A DNA stretch of 64,000 nucleotides from Tissierellaceae bacterium (GCA_023229175.1 JALNZV010000001.1:124001-188000), one strand, 5' to 3'. Shown: positions 25,541-35,058, counted from the stretch's first letter. Program-made: numbers and translations. Notes: generated by a model from the sequence alone, not told the origin.

Positions 25541-27709
25541 TTACTCTTTAGTCATTCCAAATTCAACTATTATTTTTGAATCACTGTACACAGCCCTTCC
25601 TGCAGGAGGGTCTTGGTCTTTTACTATACCTTCTCCTTTTAGTTCATAACTCAAGCCTAATTCATCTAGTATCTCCATGACTTCATTTCTATCTTTATCT
25701 ATTAGTAAAGGCATAATTATGTGGTTTTCTTCTCTTTCGTTGAAATATAAGTCTACTATGGAACCTTTCTGAATTTCTGTACCAGGCAATGGGAACTGGT
25801 CTATGACAGTTGATTCCGCAGTCAACTCTAAATATTCTGTGGTATATTTAAATCCTATTTCCGTTAATATCTTGCCTGCCTCTCCAATCTTCAAGTTTCT
25901 AATATCTGGTACTATTTCCGTCTTGAGAATATTTTCCTTTTCCTCCTCTGTAAATACAGGAGTTATTTCAAGATAGTTTAAGGTCTCCTCTAAGACATCC
26001 CTAGCTACTGGTGCAGCAACGGTACTACCATAATATTGCCCTGCACTGGGCTCATCTATGAGAACCAATATTGCCAATTGTGGGTCATCTACAGGAGCCA
26101 CAGCGGCAAAAGATGCTATGTATTTTCCAGGAGCATATGAGCCATCAATTATTTTTTGTGCTGTACCGGTCTTGCCTCCAACCCTGAAACCAGGGATATA
26201 TGCGTTGTTTCCCGATCCTTCTAACACAACTTGCTCCAGCATGTAAAGCATTGTTTTTGATGTAGATTCTGATATTACTTTTCTCTTGACAACGGGTTCA
26301 AAGGCTTTAACTACATTTCCCTCGTCATCTATCAGCTCTTTTACTAATCTGGGTTCCATTAAATTTCCACCGTTTACTATGGCAGATAATGAGTTTACCA
26401 ATTGTAAGGGTGTAATCGCTATACCATGTCCATAGGACATAGTGGCTAGCTGCACTTCCATTATATTTTTTGCATCGGAAGGTATTATACCTCCTTGCTC
26501 CCCATTTAAATCGATGCCTGTTGTCTCGCCAAATCCAAAACCCTTAATATACTTTAGCAGCAAATCCCTCCCTACTTGTCTACCTAAGTTTACAAATGCC
26601 ACGTTGCATGAATTGTTCATTGCTTCAACTAAAGTCTGATCACCATGAGGATTATACCATCTAGAACACTTAAGTTCCACTCCCTTTATATCCCTGACAA
26701 ATCCGTTACAATAAAAATGAGAATCTGTACTGGCAATATTTTCTTCTAATGCAGCTGCGGCAGTAATCATCTTGAACGTAGAGCCAGGCTCATAAATGTC
26801 ACTGATAGCTATATTTCTCCACATCTCATACCATTTATTCAATAAATCACCTTGCGATAAATTAGCCCATTCTTCCTTAAGCTCCTCATCTAAAGGCACT
26901 CTAGGATCATTTGGATCATAATCAGGCTTATTTGTCATGGCTAGAATATCCCCTGTATTAGGATCCATCATAAGTATGGTTACATTTTTTGCATTGTTTA
27001 AAATTAATGCCTCTTCGGCAGCTTTATCTGCAAAATGTTGTATTACTTCGTCTATGGTAGTTATAATTGATACGCCATCAGAAGCTTCATAAATCTTTTC
27101 TTCATCAAAGGGCAATTGTCTACTGTATGAATCAGTAGTCTTTATCCATTTCCCTGGGGTTCCAGTTAAGTATTTATCGTATGTAAACTCAAGTCCTTCT
27201 AAACCATTATTGTCAATATCGGTAAAACCTAATACATAAGATGCGAAGTTCTCATATGGGTAATACCTTTTATTGTCATCAACTATATCTATTCCTGGCA
27301 ATTTTAATTTTCTCAGTTCCGTTGCCTCTTCTTTAGTTATCCATTGCTTTATTCTTTCACTACCTAGGCGTTTAGTTATCTTCTCGTACACCGCCTTCTC
27401 ATCTAGGTCTAGAACTCTAGCTACCTCCTTCGCAGTTTTTTCTGCATCTTTAATATCCGGTGGGCTAGCCCAAACTGTGGATGCACTAATACTGACTGCT
27501 AACTTTTTTCCGTTTCTATCATATATGATTCCTCTTTTGGACTTAATAGTTATTCCTTTTGTCCATTGCTGTAATGCGCCTTTCTTTAGTTCTTCACCTT
27601 TAACTATCTGTAAAAATCCCAATCTACCAATAAGTAAAATAAAAAATATCATTATTGAAAAAAATAGAAATAATAGCCTTTTTTTAGATGAATAACTAGG
27701 CTTAATCAA
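25541..27709 (-). CDS. Class B penicillin-binding protein with PASTA domains (SpoVD/FtsI type)
   Basis: 722 residues. One N-terminal membrane anchor (about 12-32), a dimerisation domain, then the transpeptidase with S-T-F-K (nucleophile Ser), S-C-N and K-T-G-T-A motifs. Two PASTA repeats follow (from about residue 600). It cross-links peptidoglycan on the outer face together with the SEDS protein FtsW/SpoVE. PASTA domains favour SpoVD, but with a single class B PBP in the cluster it may also be the septal FtsI/PbpB. Confidence 0.93.
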   Translation of the reverse strand: MIKPSYSSKKRLLFLFFSIMIFFILLIGRLGFLQIVKGEELKKGALQQWTKGITIKSKRGIIYDRNGKKLAVSISASTVWASPPDIKDAEKTAKEVARVLDLDEKAVYEKITKRLGSERIKQWITKEEATELRKLKLPGIDIVDDNKRYYPYENFASYVLGFTDIDNNGLEGLEFTYDKYLTGTPGKWIKTTDSYSRQLPFDEEKIYEASDGVSIITTIDEVIQHFADKAAEEALILNNAKNVTILMMDPNTGDILAMTNKPDYDPNDPRVPLDEELKEEWANLSQGDLLNKWYEMWRNIAISDIYEPGSTFKMITAAAALEENIASTDSHFYCNGFVRDIKGVELKCSRWYNPHGDQTLVEAMNNSCNVAFVNLGRQVGRDLLLKYIKGFGFGETTGIDLNGEQGGIIPSDAKNIMEVQLATMSYGHGIAITPLQLVNSLSAIVNGGNLMEPRLVKELIDDEGNVVKAFEPVVKRKVISESTSKTMLYMLEQVVLEGSGNNAYIPGFRVGGKTGTAQKIIDGSYAPGKYIASFAAVAPVDDPQLAILVLIDEPSAGQYYGSTVAAPVARDVLEETLNYLEITPVFTEEEKENILKTEIVPDIRNLKIGEAGKILTEIGFKYTTEYLELTAESTVIDQFPLPGTEIQKGSIVDLYFNEREENHIIMPLLIDKDRNEVMEILDELGLSYELKGEGIVKDQDPPAGRAVYSDSKIIVEFGMTKE

Positions 27710-27721
27710 TGGAAAAACCCC

Positions 27722-28180
27722 CTACAAAATCTTAGAAAACATACTAAATATACTTTTAAATTTATTACTTAAATTTGCCCTTTCTGCTGTTTCTGTTGTT
27801 TCTACGATGTTTTCTCCTACAGTTATATATACAATTTGGTCCTCTGTTGGATAATTCATGCCAAGTTTATTTATGGCATCCTCTTCGATTCTTGCAGAAG
27901 ATTTGATGCCTTCTAAATCTGCGGCTAAGTTCATTTTGATTTTCTCTAGTTCTATCTTTTCTCTTTCCATCTGAGTGATTTCGTGTCTAATTGTCGTTAT
28001 ATTTGCATACCTTGACAAAATCAATAGTGATATAGACAGAATTATAATAGGTATAATTAGGGCAATATACTTTAATATATTGTCGTTTCCTTTCCTATGT
28101 ACTTTTCTCGTAGTTCTTTTAGGTTCTTTCTTTACCTCGTATGAACTCTCGGGGTAATAACTAAGTTCTCTTGCTAACAA
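27722..28180 (-). CDS. ftsL: FtsL-like division protein
   Basis: 152 residues: a basic N-terminal tail, one membrane helix (about 38-60) and a coiled coil (about 62-105) with a Leu/Glu/Lys pattern, then the P-T-E-D-Q-I-V-Y-I motif common in FtsL-like proteins. It occupies the canonical slot between rsmH and the PBP gene and follows rsmH by 1 nt. FtsL families have low sequence conservation, so the call depends mainly on topology and position. Confidence 0.85.
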   Translation of the reverse strand: MLARELSYYPESSYEVKKEPKRTTRKVHRKGNDNILKYIALIIPIIILSISLLILSRYANITTIRHEITQMEREKIELEKIKMNLAADLEGIKSSARIEEDAINKLGMNYPTEDQIVYITVGENIVETTETAERANLSNKFKSIFSMFSKIL

Positions 28181-28181
28181 T

Positions 28182-29141
28182 TTATTCTCCCCCTTTTACA
28201 TTTAGAACATCAAGTTTCTCACATATCCTAAGCTTTGCAGACCTAGATCTAGGATTTGCAGCTATCTCCTCTTTACTCGGTATAATGGGTTTTCTAGTTA
28301 CTATATTAATTTCCCGAACCTTGTCGCATGTGCATACTGGCATATTAGGCGGACAAATACAGTCCTTAAATAATTCCCTATAACTCTCCTTTACAATTCT
28401 GTCCTCTAGGGAATGAAACGTAATAATGGCAAGCCTTCCATTAGCTTTTAACAATCTAACCATCATCGGTATGGAGTCCCTTAAAACATCCAGTTCTCCA
28501 TTTACCTCTATCCGTATTCCCTGAAATGTCTTTTTCGCTGGATGATGCCCTTCTTTTCTGGCAGCCTTTGGGATTGCCTTTTTAATAGTAGACACCAATT
28601 GGGAAGTAGTATCAATAGACTTTTCCTTCCTTTCTTCTACTATAAACTTCGCAATTCTCTTAGCCCATCGTTCTTCTCCATAATCCCAAATTACCCTTTC
28701 AAGTTCTTTTTCGCTATATTTATTTACCACATCCCATGCCGAAAATGAACTGGTATTATCCATTCTCATATCTAAAGGAGCATCCTTATTGTGAGAAAAT
28801 CCCCTTTGGCTTTCATCTAATTGATGAGATGAAACTCCTATATCTAATAGTATTCCATCTACTCTTTCTATCCTCAAGTCTTCTAATATCCTATCTAGAT
28901 TTACATAGTTGTCGTGGACAAAGATAACTTTATCCTCAAACTCCCTTAGAACTTCCTTTGCCTTTTTTAGAGCATTCAAATCTTGGTCAATTCCTATTAA
29001 TTTTCCGTTCTTGAGTCTAGTCAATATTTCCTTTGAATGGCCACCTCCGCCTAGTGTTCCATCTACATATATCCCGTTTTCCTTGATATTTAATCCTTCA
29101 ATCGATTCCTGTAATAGAACTGATATATGCTCAAAACTCAT
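28182..29141 (-). CDS. rsmH: 16S rRNA (cytosine-1402 N4) methyltransferase
   Basis: 319 residues. SAM-binding motif D-G-T-L-G-G-G-G-H-S near residue 28, then L-D-I-G-V-S-S-H-Q and the characteristic C-terminal R-S-A-K-L-R. It methylates C1402 of 16S rRNA and belongs to the first part of the dcw cluster, where MraZ and RsmH are commonly paired. Confidence 0.97.
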   Translation of the reverse strand: MSFEHISVLLQESIEGLNIKENGIYVDGTLGGGGHSKEILTRLKNGKLIGIDQDLNALKKAKEVLREFEDKVIFVHDNYVNLDRILEDLRIERVDGILLDIGVSSHQLDESQRGFSHNKDAPLDMRMDNTSSFSAWDVVNKYSEKELERVIWDYGEERWAKRIAKFIVEERKEKSIDTTSQLVSTIKKAIPKAARKEGHHPAKKTFQGIRIEVNGELDVLRDSIPMMVRLLKANGRLAIITFHSLEDRIVKESYRELFKDCICPPNMPVCTCDKVREINIVTRKPIIPSKEEIAANPRSRSAKLRICEKLDVLNVKGGE

Positions 29142-29155
29142 ATTATCTCCTCCTG

Positions 29156-29587
29156 CTATATACCGAGTTCTGCCATTTTTTCTGCAATGCTGTCATAGCT
29201 CAGACTATCATCGTTATTGTATCCATCCCACTCTTCTTTACTCCAAATTTCTAGCCTCGTGGAAACTCCTATTACTATTACATCTTTTTCCAACTTAGAA
29301 TGTTCCCTTAAATTCGGTGGAATCAGAGCCCTCCCCTGCTTGTCCAACTCACATTCACTAGCTCCTGAAAAGAAAAATCTAACAAATGCCCTTGCATCAC
29401 GATTGGTAAGTGGTAAATTCTTTAACTTTCCCTCTAAAATCTCCCATTCTTCTTTTGGGTAGACAAACAAGCAATTATCCAATCCTTTGGTCATGACGAA
29501 TACCTCCCCCAATTCGATTCTGAATTTAGAGGGAATAATTATTCTTCCCTTGTTATCTAATGAATGCTGATATTCACCAATAAACAT
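29156..29587 (-). CDS. mraZ: Transcriptional regulator MraZ
   Basis: 143 residues from the ATG at 29587 (MFIGEYQ), the family's standard start; an upstream in-frame GTG at 29596 is less likely. Two MraZ/SpoVT-AbrB-like repeats show D-N-K-G-R in the first and D-K-Q-G-R in the second. It binds DNA repeats in front of the dcw operon as a ring-shaped oligomer and represses it. Matching repeats are present at 29618-29641. Confidence 0.96.
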   Translation of the reverse strand: MFIGEYQHSLDNKGRIIIPSKFRIELGEVFVMTKGLDNCLFVYPKEEWEILEGKLKNLPLTNRDARAFVRFFFSGASECELDKQGRALIPPNLREHSKLEKDVIVIGVSTRLEIWSKEEWDGYNNDDSLSYDSIAEKMAELGI

Positions 29588-29617
29588 ATTAACCACTCAC
29601 TTTTTTTGAAAAGTCTA

Positions 29618-29641
29618 CCACTATTCACCACTATTCACCAC
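29618..29641 (-). promoter_or_regulatory. Putative MraZ operator: three GTGG repeats
   Basis: On the minus strand GTGG recurs three times with a 10-nt period (plus-strand CCAC at 29618, 29628 and 29638), once per helical turn, in near-identical 10-nt units. MraZ is known to bind direct G-rich repeats of this spacing upstream of its own gene. The repeats lie 31-54 nt from the mraZ start. Confidence 0.7.
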
Positions 29642-29751
29642 TTATATTACTATTCTATACTAAATTAACAAATCCTTCCACCCTTTTTTGAAAAAAATTT
29701 AATTGGGACTTTAGTCGTATATCGACATAAATCGACGGCATAAAACGCACA

Positions 29752-29784
29752 TAAAAAAACTGCTGGATTATTTCCAACAGTTTT
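29752..29784 (-). terminator. Terminator downstream of lgt
   Basis: On the minus strand AAAACTGTTGGA, a short loop and TCCAGCAGTTTT form a 12-bp stem with one G-T pair, followed by T residues (plus-strand A run 29753-29759). It insulates the dcw cluster promoter from lgt. Confidence 0.8.
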
Positions 29785-29787
29785 AAT

Positions 29788-30522
29788 CTACTTAGTTAAT
29801 TTTCTTTTCTTACTATATAAAATTATTAAGGGAATTATGAAACCGATTAAACTCACTAATTGTGCCACCCTGATTTGTCCCAACATCAGACTGTCTGTTC
29901 TTAGACCCTCTATGAAGAATCTAATAAAAGAGTACAAGGATAGATATAGTAAGAATATTTCTCCTTGAAATTTTTGTTTCTTTCTGCTATACCACAATAA
30001 AAATATAAATACTAGGAGGTTCCAAATGGATTCATATAAAAAGGTAGGATGAACCTTTACACCATTTACCATTATTCCCCAAGGCAAATTTGTAGGACCT
30101 CCGTGTGCTTCCTGGTTTGCAAAGTTTCCCCATCTACCAATAGATTGAGCTAATATTAAGCTGGGGGCTGTAATATCAGTCATGGTCCAAAAACTAACCT
30201 TCTTCACCTTTGCAAATATAATTGCTACGATAATAGCAGTAATTATCGTACCGTGGATGGCCATGCCGCCATTTCTAATATTTAATGCCTCTATGGGATT
30301 GTCTCTGTATAAATCCCAACTAAATATGACGTAGTAAATCCTTGCTCCCACTAAAGATAGGGGTACCTCCCATATTAGCAAATCCAGCAAAGTCTCCTGA
30401 TCAAATCCTACCCTTTTGGCCTCTTTTAAGGCAATTAATGTGCCAATCAATACCCCTGAAGCAATCAAAATCCCATACCACCTAATGTCTAACCCAAATA
30501 TTCGAAATGCTACTGGATCCAT
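29788..30522 (-). CDS. lgt: Prolipoprotein diacylglyceryl transferase
   Basis: 244 residues, seven predicted membrane helices. The Lgt signature G-R-W-G-N-F-A-N-Q-E-A-H-G lies near residue 130. It transfers diacylglycerol from phosphatidylglycerol to the lipobox cysteine of prelipoproteins in the membrane. The family is well conserved. A Lit-like transacylase gene about 6 kb away may act later on its products. Confidence 0.96.
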   Translation of the reverse strand: MDPVAFRIFGLDIRWYGILIASGVLIGTLIALKEAKRVGFDQETLLDLLIWEVPLSLVGARIYYVIFSWDLYRDNPIEALNIRNGGMAIHGTIITAIIVAIIFAKVKKVSFWTMTDITAPSLILAQSIGRWGNFANQEAHGGPTNLPWGIMVNGVKVHPTFLYESIWNLLVFIFLLWYSRKKQKFQGEIFLLYLSLYSFIRFFIEGLRTDSLMLGQIRVAQLVSLIGFIIPLIILYSKKRKLTK

Positions 30523-30582
30523 AATAATCCCACCTTTCCTAATTTATCATCTGTTTAGTATATCACAAATATGCTAGCTTAT

Positions 30583-31875
30583 CTATTTTTCCAATGGTTT
30601 GATTATGGATAGAACTACATTGTCTTCTTTTAAGTGACTGTTAAACCTATCTATTATATCTTCATATCTTATATTTTCAAGAAGATCTAAATAATCTACT
30701 ATCATAAAGTCGCTAAAATATAAATCGATAAAATTGTTTCCCACGAACTCCACTGAGTTTAATCCCATAAGAAAATCACCCATTGTTTTTCTTTTTATCC
30801 TTTCAAAATCAGCTTCAGTAAATAAATCTTCAACTGGTCTTTTAATCAGTTCGAGAACCTTATTATATACTGTTTTAGGCTCTTTAGATTCTCCTACAAT
30901 TAAGGAATGACCATAAGTCTTATCTCCTGTATAAACAGCTCCAAAGCTGCTGTCAATCAATCCTTCTTCATATAAGTCGTTATAAAACTTGCTGCTGGTC
31001 CCAAAGAGAATATCTAAAATCATATCTGTAATTAAATCGGATTTTACTAATTTTTCACCGGTTAAATTTACATCTAAATCCTTAAATCCAATATAGAAAA
31101 CTGGTGTAGAAATGAGCATATTTTCTTCAACTAATTTTTCTTTAATTATTTTTGGCTCCTCAGGGAAAAATCTATGGATTTCTTCTACTTCTGTTTTGCT
31201 CTTATTCTCGTGTTTATCAACTACTTCAATAATGTTTTCAAAATCCAAATCCCCTATTACAAATAAAACCATATTTGAAGGATTATAAAACGTATTGTAA
31301 CACTTATATAACAATTCCTTTGTTATGCCCTGAATACTGTCAACAGTTCCTGCAATGTCTATTTTTACAGGGTGATTGTAATACATTGCCTTTAGGCAAT
31401 TGAAGTACACTCTCCAACCAGGGCTATCGAGATACATATTGATTTCCTGAGCTATGATTCCCTTTTCTTTTTCTACGTTTTCATCGGTAAAATAAGGGCT
31501 TTGAACAAAATCAATTAACAAACCTAGACTTTCATAGAAATTTTCTGTAGAGGAAAACAAATATGCAGTCCTATTAAAATTTGTATAAGCGTTTACATCT
31601 GCTCCCAATTGAGAAAACTTATCGAATATATTGTTGTCGGGACTTTCAAAGAGTTTATGTTCTAAAAAATGAGCTATACCTTCTGGTACCTCTATCTTAT
31701 TAGTCTCTCCCCTAGGGGTAAATATATTGTCTATACTGCCGTACTCCGTTGCAAATATGGCATATTGCTTTGTATATCCCTCTTTCGGTATATAGTATAC
31801 CTTTAGGCCTGAATCCATTTTTCTATAATATAATTTTTCTTTAATATTTTTGCTATCATATATCTTTGTGGCCAA
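30583..31875 (-). CDS. ymfH: M16 family zinc peptidase, YmfH type (catalytic partner)
   Basis: About 430 residues from TTG 31875, which has GGAGG 7 nt upstream and gives a YmfH-like N-terminus; the ATG at 31905 is the alternative. The inverted zinc motif H-F-L-E-H lies near residue 74, with the downstream glutamate of the second ligand set expected in the same domain. It pairs with the non-catalytic YmfF-like protein to form an M16B-type heterodimer. Substrates are unknown; the B. subtilis relatives are near sporulation and competence genes. Confidence 0.9.
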   Translation of the reverse strand: MATKIYDSKNIKEKLYYRKMDSGLKVYYIPKEGYTKQYAIFATEYGSIDNIFTPRGETNKIEVPEGIAHFLEHKLFESPDNNIFDKFSQLGADVNAYTNFNRTAYLFSSTENFYESLGLLIDFVQSPYFTDENVEKEKGIIAQEINMYLDSPGWRVYFNCLKAMYYNHPVKIDIAGTVDSIQGITKELLYKCYNTFYNPSNMVLFVIGDLDFENIIEVVDKHENKSKTEVEEIHRFFPEEPKIIKEKLVEENMLISTPVFYIGFKDLDVNLTGEKLVKSDLITDMILDILFGTSSKFYNDLYEEGLIDSSFGAVYTGDKTYGHSLIVGESKEPKTVYNKVLELIKRPVEDLFTEADFERIKRKTMGDFLMGLNSVEFVGNNFIDLYFSDFMIVDYLDLLENIRYEDIIDRFNSHLKEDNVVLSIIKPLEK

Positions 31876-31911
31876 ATTTTTACCTCCATTCTGTTTTTTA
31901 TTCATATTGCC

Positions 31912-33189
31912 TTAATTCTGAAGTTTTGAGTTCTTCATAAAATATATGGTATCCAATATGACCCTTGACATTGCATCTACAATTTCTTTTTTAGTCACTG
32001 AATTAATGTCATCGATGATTTGTTCCAAGCTCCTTTCATCCTTAGACAAATTCTGACTAAAAAAGTATTCTGATATTAAAAATATGCTGTCTTTAATAGA
32101 TTCGGTTGAAGAAATAATAGATTTTTTTGATACTTCAATATCCTCATCTGTAAAGTTTCCATTTTGTATTTCTGTAATCTGCTCCTTTACAATATCTATG
32201 GTCTTTTCAAAATTGCTGAATTCTATGCCCCCATCTACTAACATCAACGACTTATATTTGTGAATAGTAGAAGTGATATAATAAGCTAGGCTTTCTTTTT
32301 CCCTAACATTTTTAAATAGTTTTGAATTTGGACCTCCCCCAAGAATATCACTTCCAACAATTAACCCCCTATATAAACTGTCCTCGTAAGGTATTCCAGT
32401 TCTAAAACCTAGAACAAATTTACCTTGAGTCACATCTAGGTCCTCGCTTACCATATTCTTTGTTTTAACTCCGCTTATAATCTGTTCTCTAGGCAAAGAA
32501 AGTATATTCCCCCTATTTGTATCTGGCAATTCCTTTATATACTGAACCATATTGTCATCGTAATCTCCAACGTAAAATATTTCAATTGGACTAGTTTTAA
32601 TTACCTCCTGATAGTGTTTAAATAGTATTTCCTCGTCTATATTTTCCAAATCAGCTATATTTCCCAAGGGGTAAATGCTATACTTTTCGTTTCTGCACAT
32701 TTCTTCGATGCATCTGTCCAAGGCATAGGCTCTCTTATCGTTAATTCTTCCCTCAATTCTCCTCTTTAAATTTTCCTTTTCCTGTTCTACATAATCTTTT
32801 TTAAAACTTCCCTTTTCCGCCACAGGATTATAGACAATAGATTTCAATAATTCTACAACGTCGTAAATATAGTTTTTATCTCCAATGTAATCTCCATTTA
32901 CCGTCTCTATTGTAAATCGCAATATATGCTTTTCTCCCCTTTTATTGACGGATATGCTCATATCTGCCCCGTAATTTTCCTCTAGATTTTTTTGAATTAA
33001 TAAATTGTTGGGAAGCTCTTTAGTGCCCCTTTTAAGAACCAAAGGAAGTAAAGCATTTTTTGTAACCTCATCTTTAGATAAGGGCCTGAGAAAATAAAAA
33101 CTTAGTAAATTTGACTTAAACTTATTGGTCTTAACTAGGTTTAAATTTACCCCATTTCCAATGTTAATTCTTTCAGATTTCAAATTCAA
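31912..33189 (-). CDS. ymfF: M16 family peptidase-like protein, YmfF type (non-catalytic partner)
   Basis: About 425 residues from TTG 33189, which has a perfect GGAGG 7 nt upstream; the longer frame to 33234 would include the promoter. It has the M16 fold but no H-x-x-E-H where YmfH carries one (the region reads L-P-L-V-L-K-R-G). A conserved glycine-rich G-G-G-P-N-S-K-L-F segment marks the second M16 domain. It probably shapes the substrate chamber with YmfH. Confidence 0.88.
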   Translation of the reverse strand: MNLKSERINIGNGVNLNLVKTNKFKSNLLSFYFLRPLSKDEVTKNALLPLVLKRGTKELPNNLLIQKNLEENYGADMSISVNKRGEKHILRFTIETVNGDYIGDKNYIYDVVELLKSIVYNPVAEKGSFKKDYVEQEKENLKRRIEGRINDKRAYALDRCIEEMCRNEKYSIYPLGNIADLENIDEEILFKHYQEVIKTSPIEIFYVGDYDDNMVQYIKELPDTNRGNILSLPREQIISGVKTKNMVSEDLDVTQGKFVLGFRTGIPYEDSLYRGLIVGSDILGGGPNSKLFKNVREKESLAYYITSTIHKYKSLMLVDGGIEFSNFEKTIDIVKEQITEIQNGNFTDEDIEVSKKSIISSTESIKDSIFLISEYFFSQNLSKDERSLEQIIDDINSVTKKEIVDAMSRVILDTIYFMKNSKLQN

Positions 33190-33223
33190 GTTCCTTCCTC
33201 CTTTACTTTTAAATATTAAATAC

Positions 33224-33252
33224 ATTATACCCATTTAAAAACCCATTCAAAA
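33224..33252 (-). promoter_or_regulatory. Promoter for ymfF-ymfH
   Basis: Minus strand TATAAT -10 (33224-33229) with a weak -35 TTTTGA (33247-33252) at 17 nt. It overlaps the terminator of the upstream lipoprotein gene. Confidence 0.5.
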
Positions 33253-33259
33253 GAATGGG
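33236..33259 (-). terminator. Terminator after the lipoprotein gene
   Basis: CCCATTC (33242-33248), loop AAAA, GAATGGG (33253-33259). On the minus strand it is followed by TTTTT (33237-33241). Confidence 0.85.
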
Positions 33260-33265
33260 CTTTAA

Positions 33266-33724
33266 TTAATTTCTTCTGTTCATTTTTTCCATCATCTTGC
33301 CTATCTCTCCTACATGCTTGTCATATGGAGTACCGCTCATTAGGCTGCTAACTATATCTACAATTTCAAAAAATACCTTCTCATCGCCTGATATAAGCAC
33401 TTCCTTAATCTCGGTATCCATATTGATTACTGTTTCTCTGATTAAATCCTTTACATCAGAGGTCAGTTCTTTGTCATAGGCCATAATTACAGATACTAAA
33501 GCAGTATCGTTTAATATAATAGTAGCTGTGTCATCAATGCCAAAGAGCTCAACTATATAATCTGAAAGGTTTTCAGATCTATCTATTATAGCCTTATCCT
33601 CCGTCGATACTTCTACTAAAGCTTCCTCTGGTTTCTCCAATGTAATTTGATTTTCCATACTAGGTTCGCATCCTACTTGAAAAGCAAGTGCTACCACAAC
33701 CATAATAACTAGATACTTTTTCAA
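33266..33724 (-). CDS. Spore YhcN/YlaJ-like lipoprotein
   Basis: 152 residues: a signal peptide (about 1-18) ending at Cys19, with Gln-Val-Gly before the cysteine, so the lipobox is atypical at position -3. The mature part has a Val/Ile-rich beta-alpha pattern (A-L-V-S-V-I-M-A-Y-D ... V-L-I-S-G-D) like the YhcN/YlaJ sporulation lipoproteins. Function unknown. Assignment is by pattern, not strong motif. Confidence 0.65.
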   Translation of the reverse strand: MKKYLVIMVVVALAFQVGCEPSMENQITLEKPEEALVEVSTEDKAIIDRSENLSDYIVELFGIDDTATIILNDTALVSVIMAYDKELTSDVKDLIRETVINMDTEIKEVLISGDEKVFFEIVDIVSSLMSGTPYDKHVGEIGKMMEKMNRRN

Positions 33725-33789
33725 TTTATCCCTCCTCTTATTATAGTTTTACAATATTGCCGAATTTTATAACAAGAGAAGATAAATAT

Positions 33790-34452
33790 TTAAACTTCAG
33801 AAGCTATTTTAACTCCTGAACTAGTACCTAGCCTTGTGGCACCTGCCTCAACCATCTTTTTCGCAGTTTCCATATCCCTTACTCCGCCTGAGGCTTTTAT
33901 GCCCATTTTATTTCCAACTACAGATTTCATCAATTTAACGTCTTCTATGGCTGCACCACCAGTGGAAAAACCAGTTGAGGTCTTTACAAAATCAGCTCCT
34001 GCCTCTAGACAAAGCTCACAGGCCTTGATTTTCTCTTCCTCAGTCAAAAGACATGTCTCTATTATGACTTTTACCTTTGCCTTTCCTTTAGCTTCGTTTA
34101 CCACTGCTTCAATGTCCTCTTTTACTATGCCATAATCTTTGTTTTTTAGGGCTCCAATATTTATGACCATATCTATTTCGTTGGCTCCATTTTTGATTGC
34201 ATCCTTAGTTTCCATTGCCTTAATTTCTTTCGTATTTGCACCTAAGGGAAACCCTATGACCGTTGCTAATTTCACATCAGAATCTTTCAATATTTTCTTT
34301 GCAAACTGGACAAAGTAGGGGTTTATACAAACAGCAGCAAAACTAAACTTTATCGCCTCCTTGCAAAGGTTTTCAACCATTTTTTCCGTTGCTTCCGGTT
34401 TTAATAATGTATGATCGATTAAACTCGGTATATTAATGGCAATCTCCTCCAT
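33790..34452 (-). CDS. deoC: Deoxyribose-phosphate aldolase
   Basis: 220 residues, standard for the TIM-barrel DeoC. The Schiff-base lysine is in D-F-V-K-T-S-T-G-F, and the proton-relay lysine lies in G-I-K-A-S-G-G-V. It cleaves 2-deoxyribose 5-phosphate to acetaldehyde and glyceraldehyde 3-phosphate. It follows pduL with no spacing, so the two form an operon. Confidence 0.97.
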   Translation of the reverse strand: MEEIAINIPSLIDHTLLKPEATEKMVENLCKEAIKFSFAAVCINPYFVQFAKKILKDSDVKLATVIGFPLGANTKEIKAMETKDAIKNGANEIDMVINIGALKNKDYGIVKEDIEAVVNEAKGKAKVKVIIETCLLTEEEKIKACELCLEAGADFVKTSTGFSTGGAAIEDVKLMKSVVGNKMGIKASGGVRDMETAKKMVEAGATRLGTSSGVKIASEV

Positions 34453-35025
34453 TTATTTAATTAGCTCTCCTAATTCCCCATTTTTTAATCCCGCAGCATT
34501 TCCTTCTTCCACATCAACGTGCATTTCTAATTTATAATCCTTTGACACCCTTACTAAGACATTGTTAAAAACTAATCCTCTTTGTCCGCCAACTTTTATA
34601 TTAACTATGTCTTTGTCCGAAACTCCAAAGTCCTTGGCATCCTCTGTGTGCATATGGATATGCCTTGCAGCCACAATTAACCCCTCGTCTAATTCTATCT
34701 CTCCTTTTGGCCCAACTAACTTTGCACCTGGAGTATTTACAATATCTCCAGAATTTCTTACTATGGGTTTTACGCCCAAGGCAAAAGCATCGGATACAGA
34801 TAGTTCAAACTGGCTTTTGGTCCTCACTGGCCCCAATATTCTAACCCCTTTTATAGTAGTTTTTGGTCCTACGACATCTACTTTTTCATCACATGCATAT
34901 TGCCCAGGTTGTGACAAATCTTTCATTTTAGTTAATTCATATCCTTTCCCAAACAATATATCCAAATCCTCCTGGCTAAGATGAATATGACGATTGGACA
35001 ATGCAATTGGCAATTCTGTTTTCAT
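34453..35025 (-). CDS. pduL: Phosphotransacylase, PduL family
   Basis: 190 residues. Two domains with the zinc-ligand motifs S-N-R-H-I-H-L-S near residue 10 and A-A-R-H-I-H-M near residue 120. It interconverts acyl-CoA and acyl phosphate; acetyl-CoA from ornithine breakdown is a plausible substrate. It starts directly at the catalytic domain, without the N-terminal helix that targets some PduLs to microcompartments, so it is probably cytosolic. No shell-protein gene is nearby. Confidence 0.93.
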   Translation of the reverse strand: MKTELPIALSNRHIHLSQEDLDILFGKGYELTKMKDLSQPGQYACDEKVDVVGPKTTIKGVRILGPVRTKSQFELSVSDAFALGVKPIVRNSGDIVNTPGAKLVGPKGEIELDEGLIVAARHIHMHTEDAKDFGVSDKDIVNIKVGGQRGLVFNNVLVRVSKDYKLEMHVDVEEGNAAGLKNGELGELIK

Positions 35026-35058
35026 TTTATTGACCTCCGTAAATTTGTATTTATGTAT

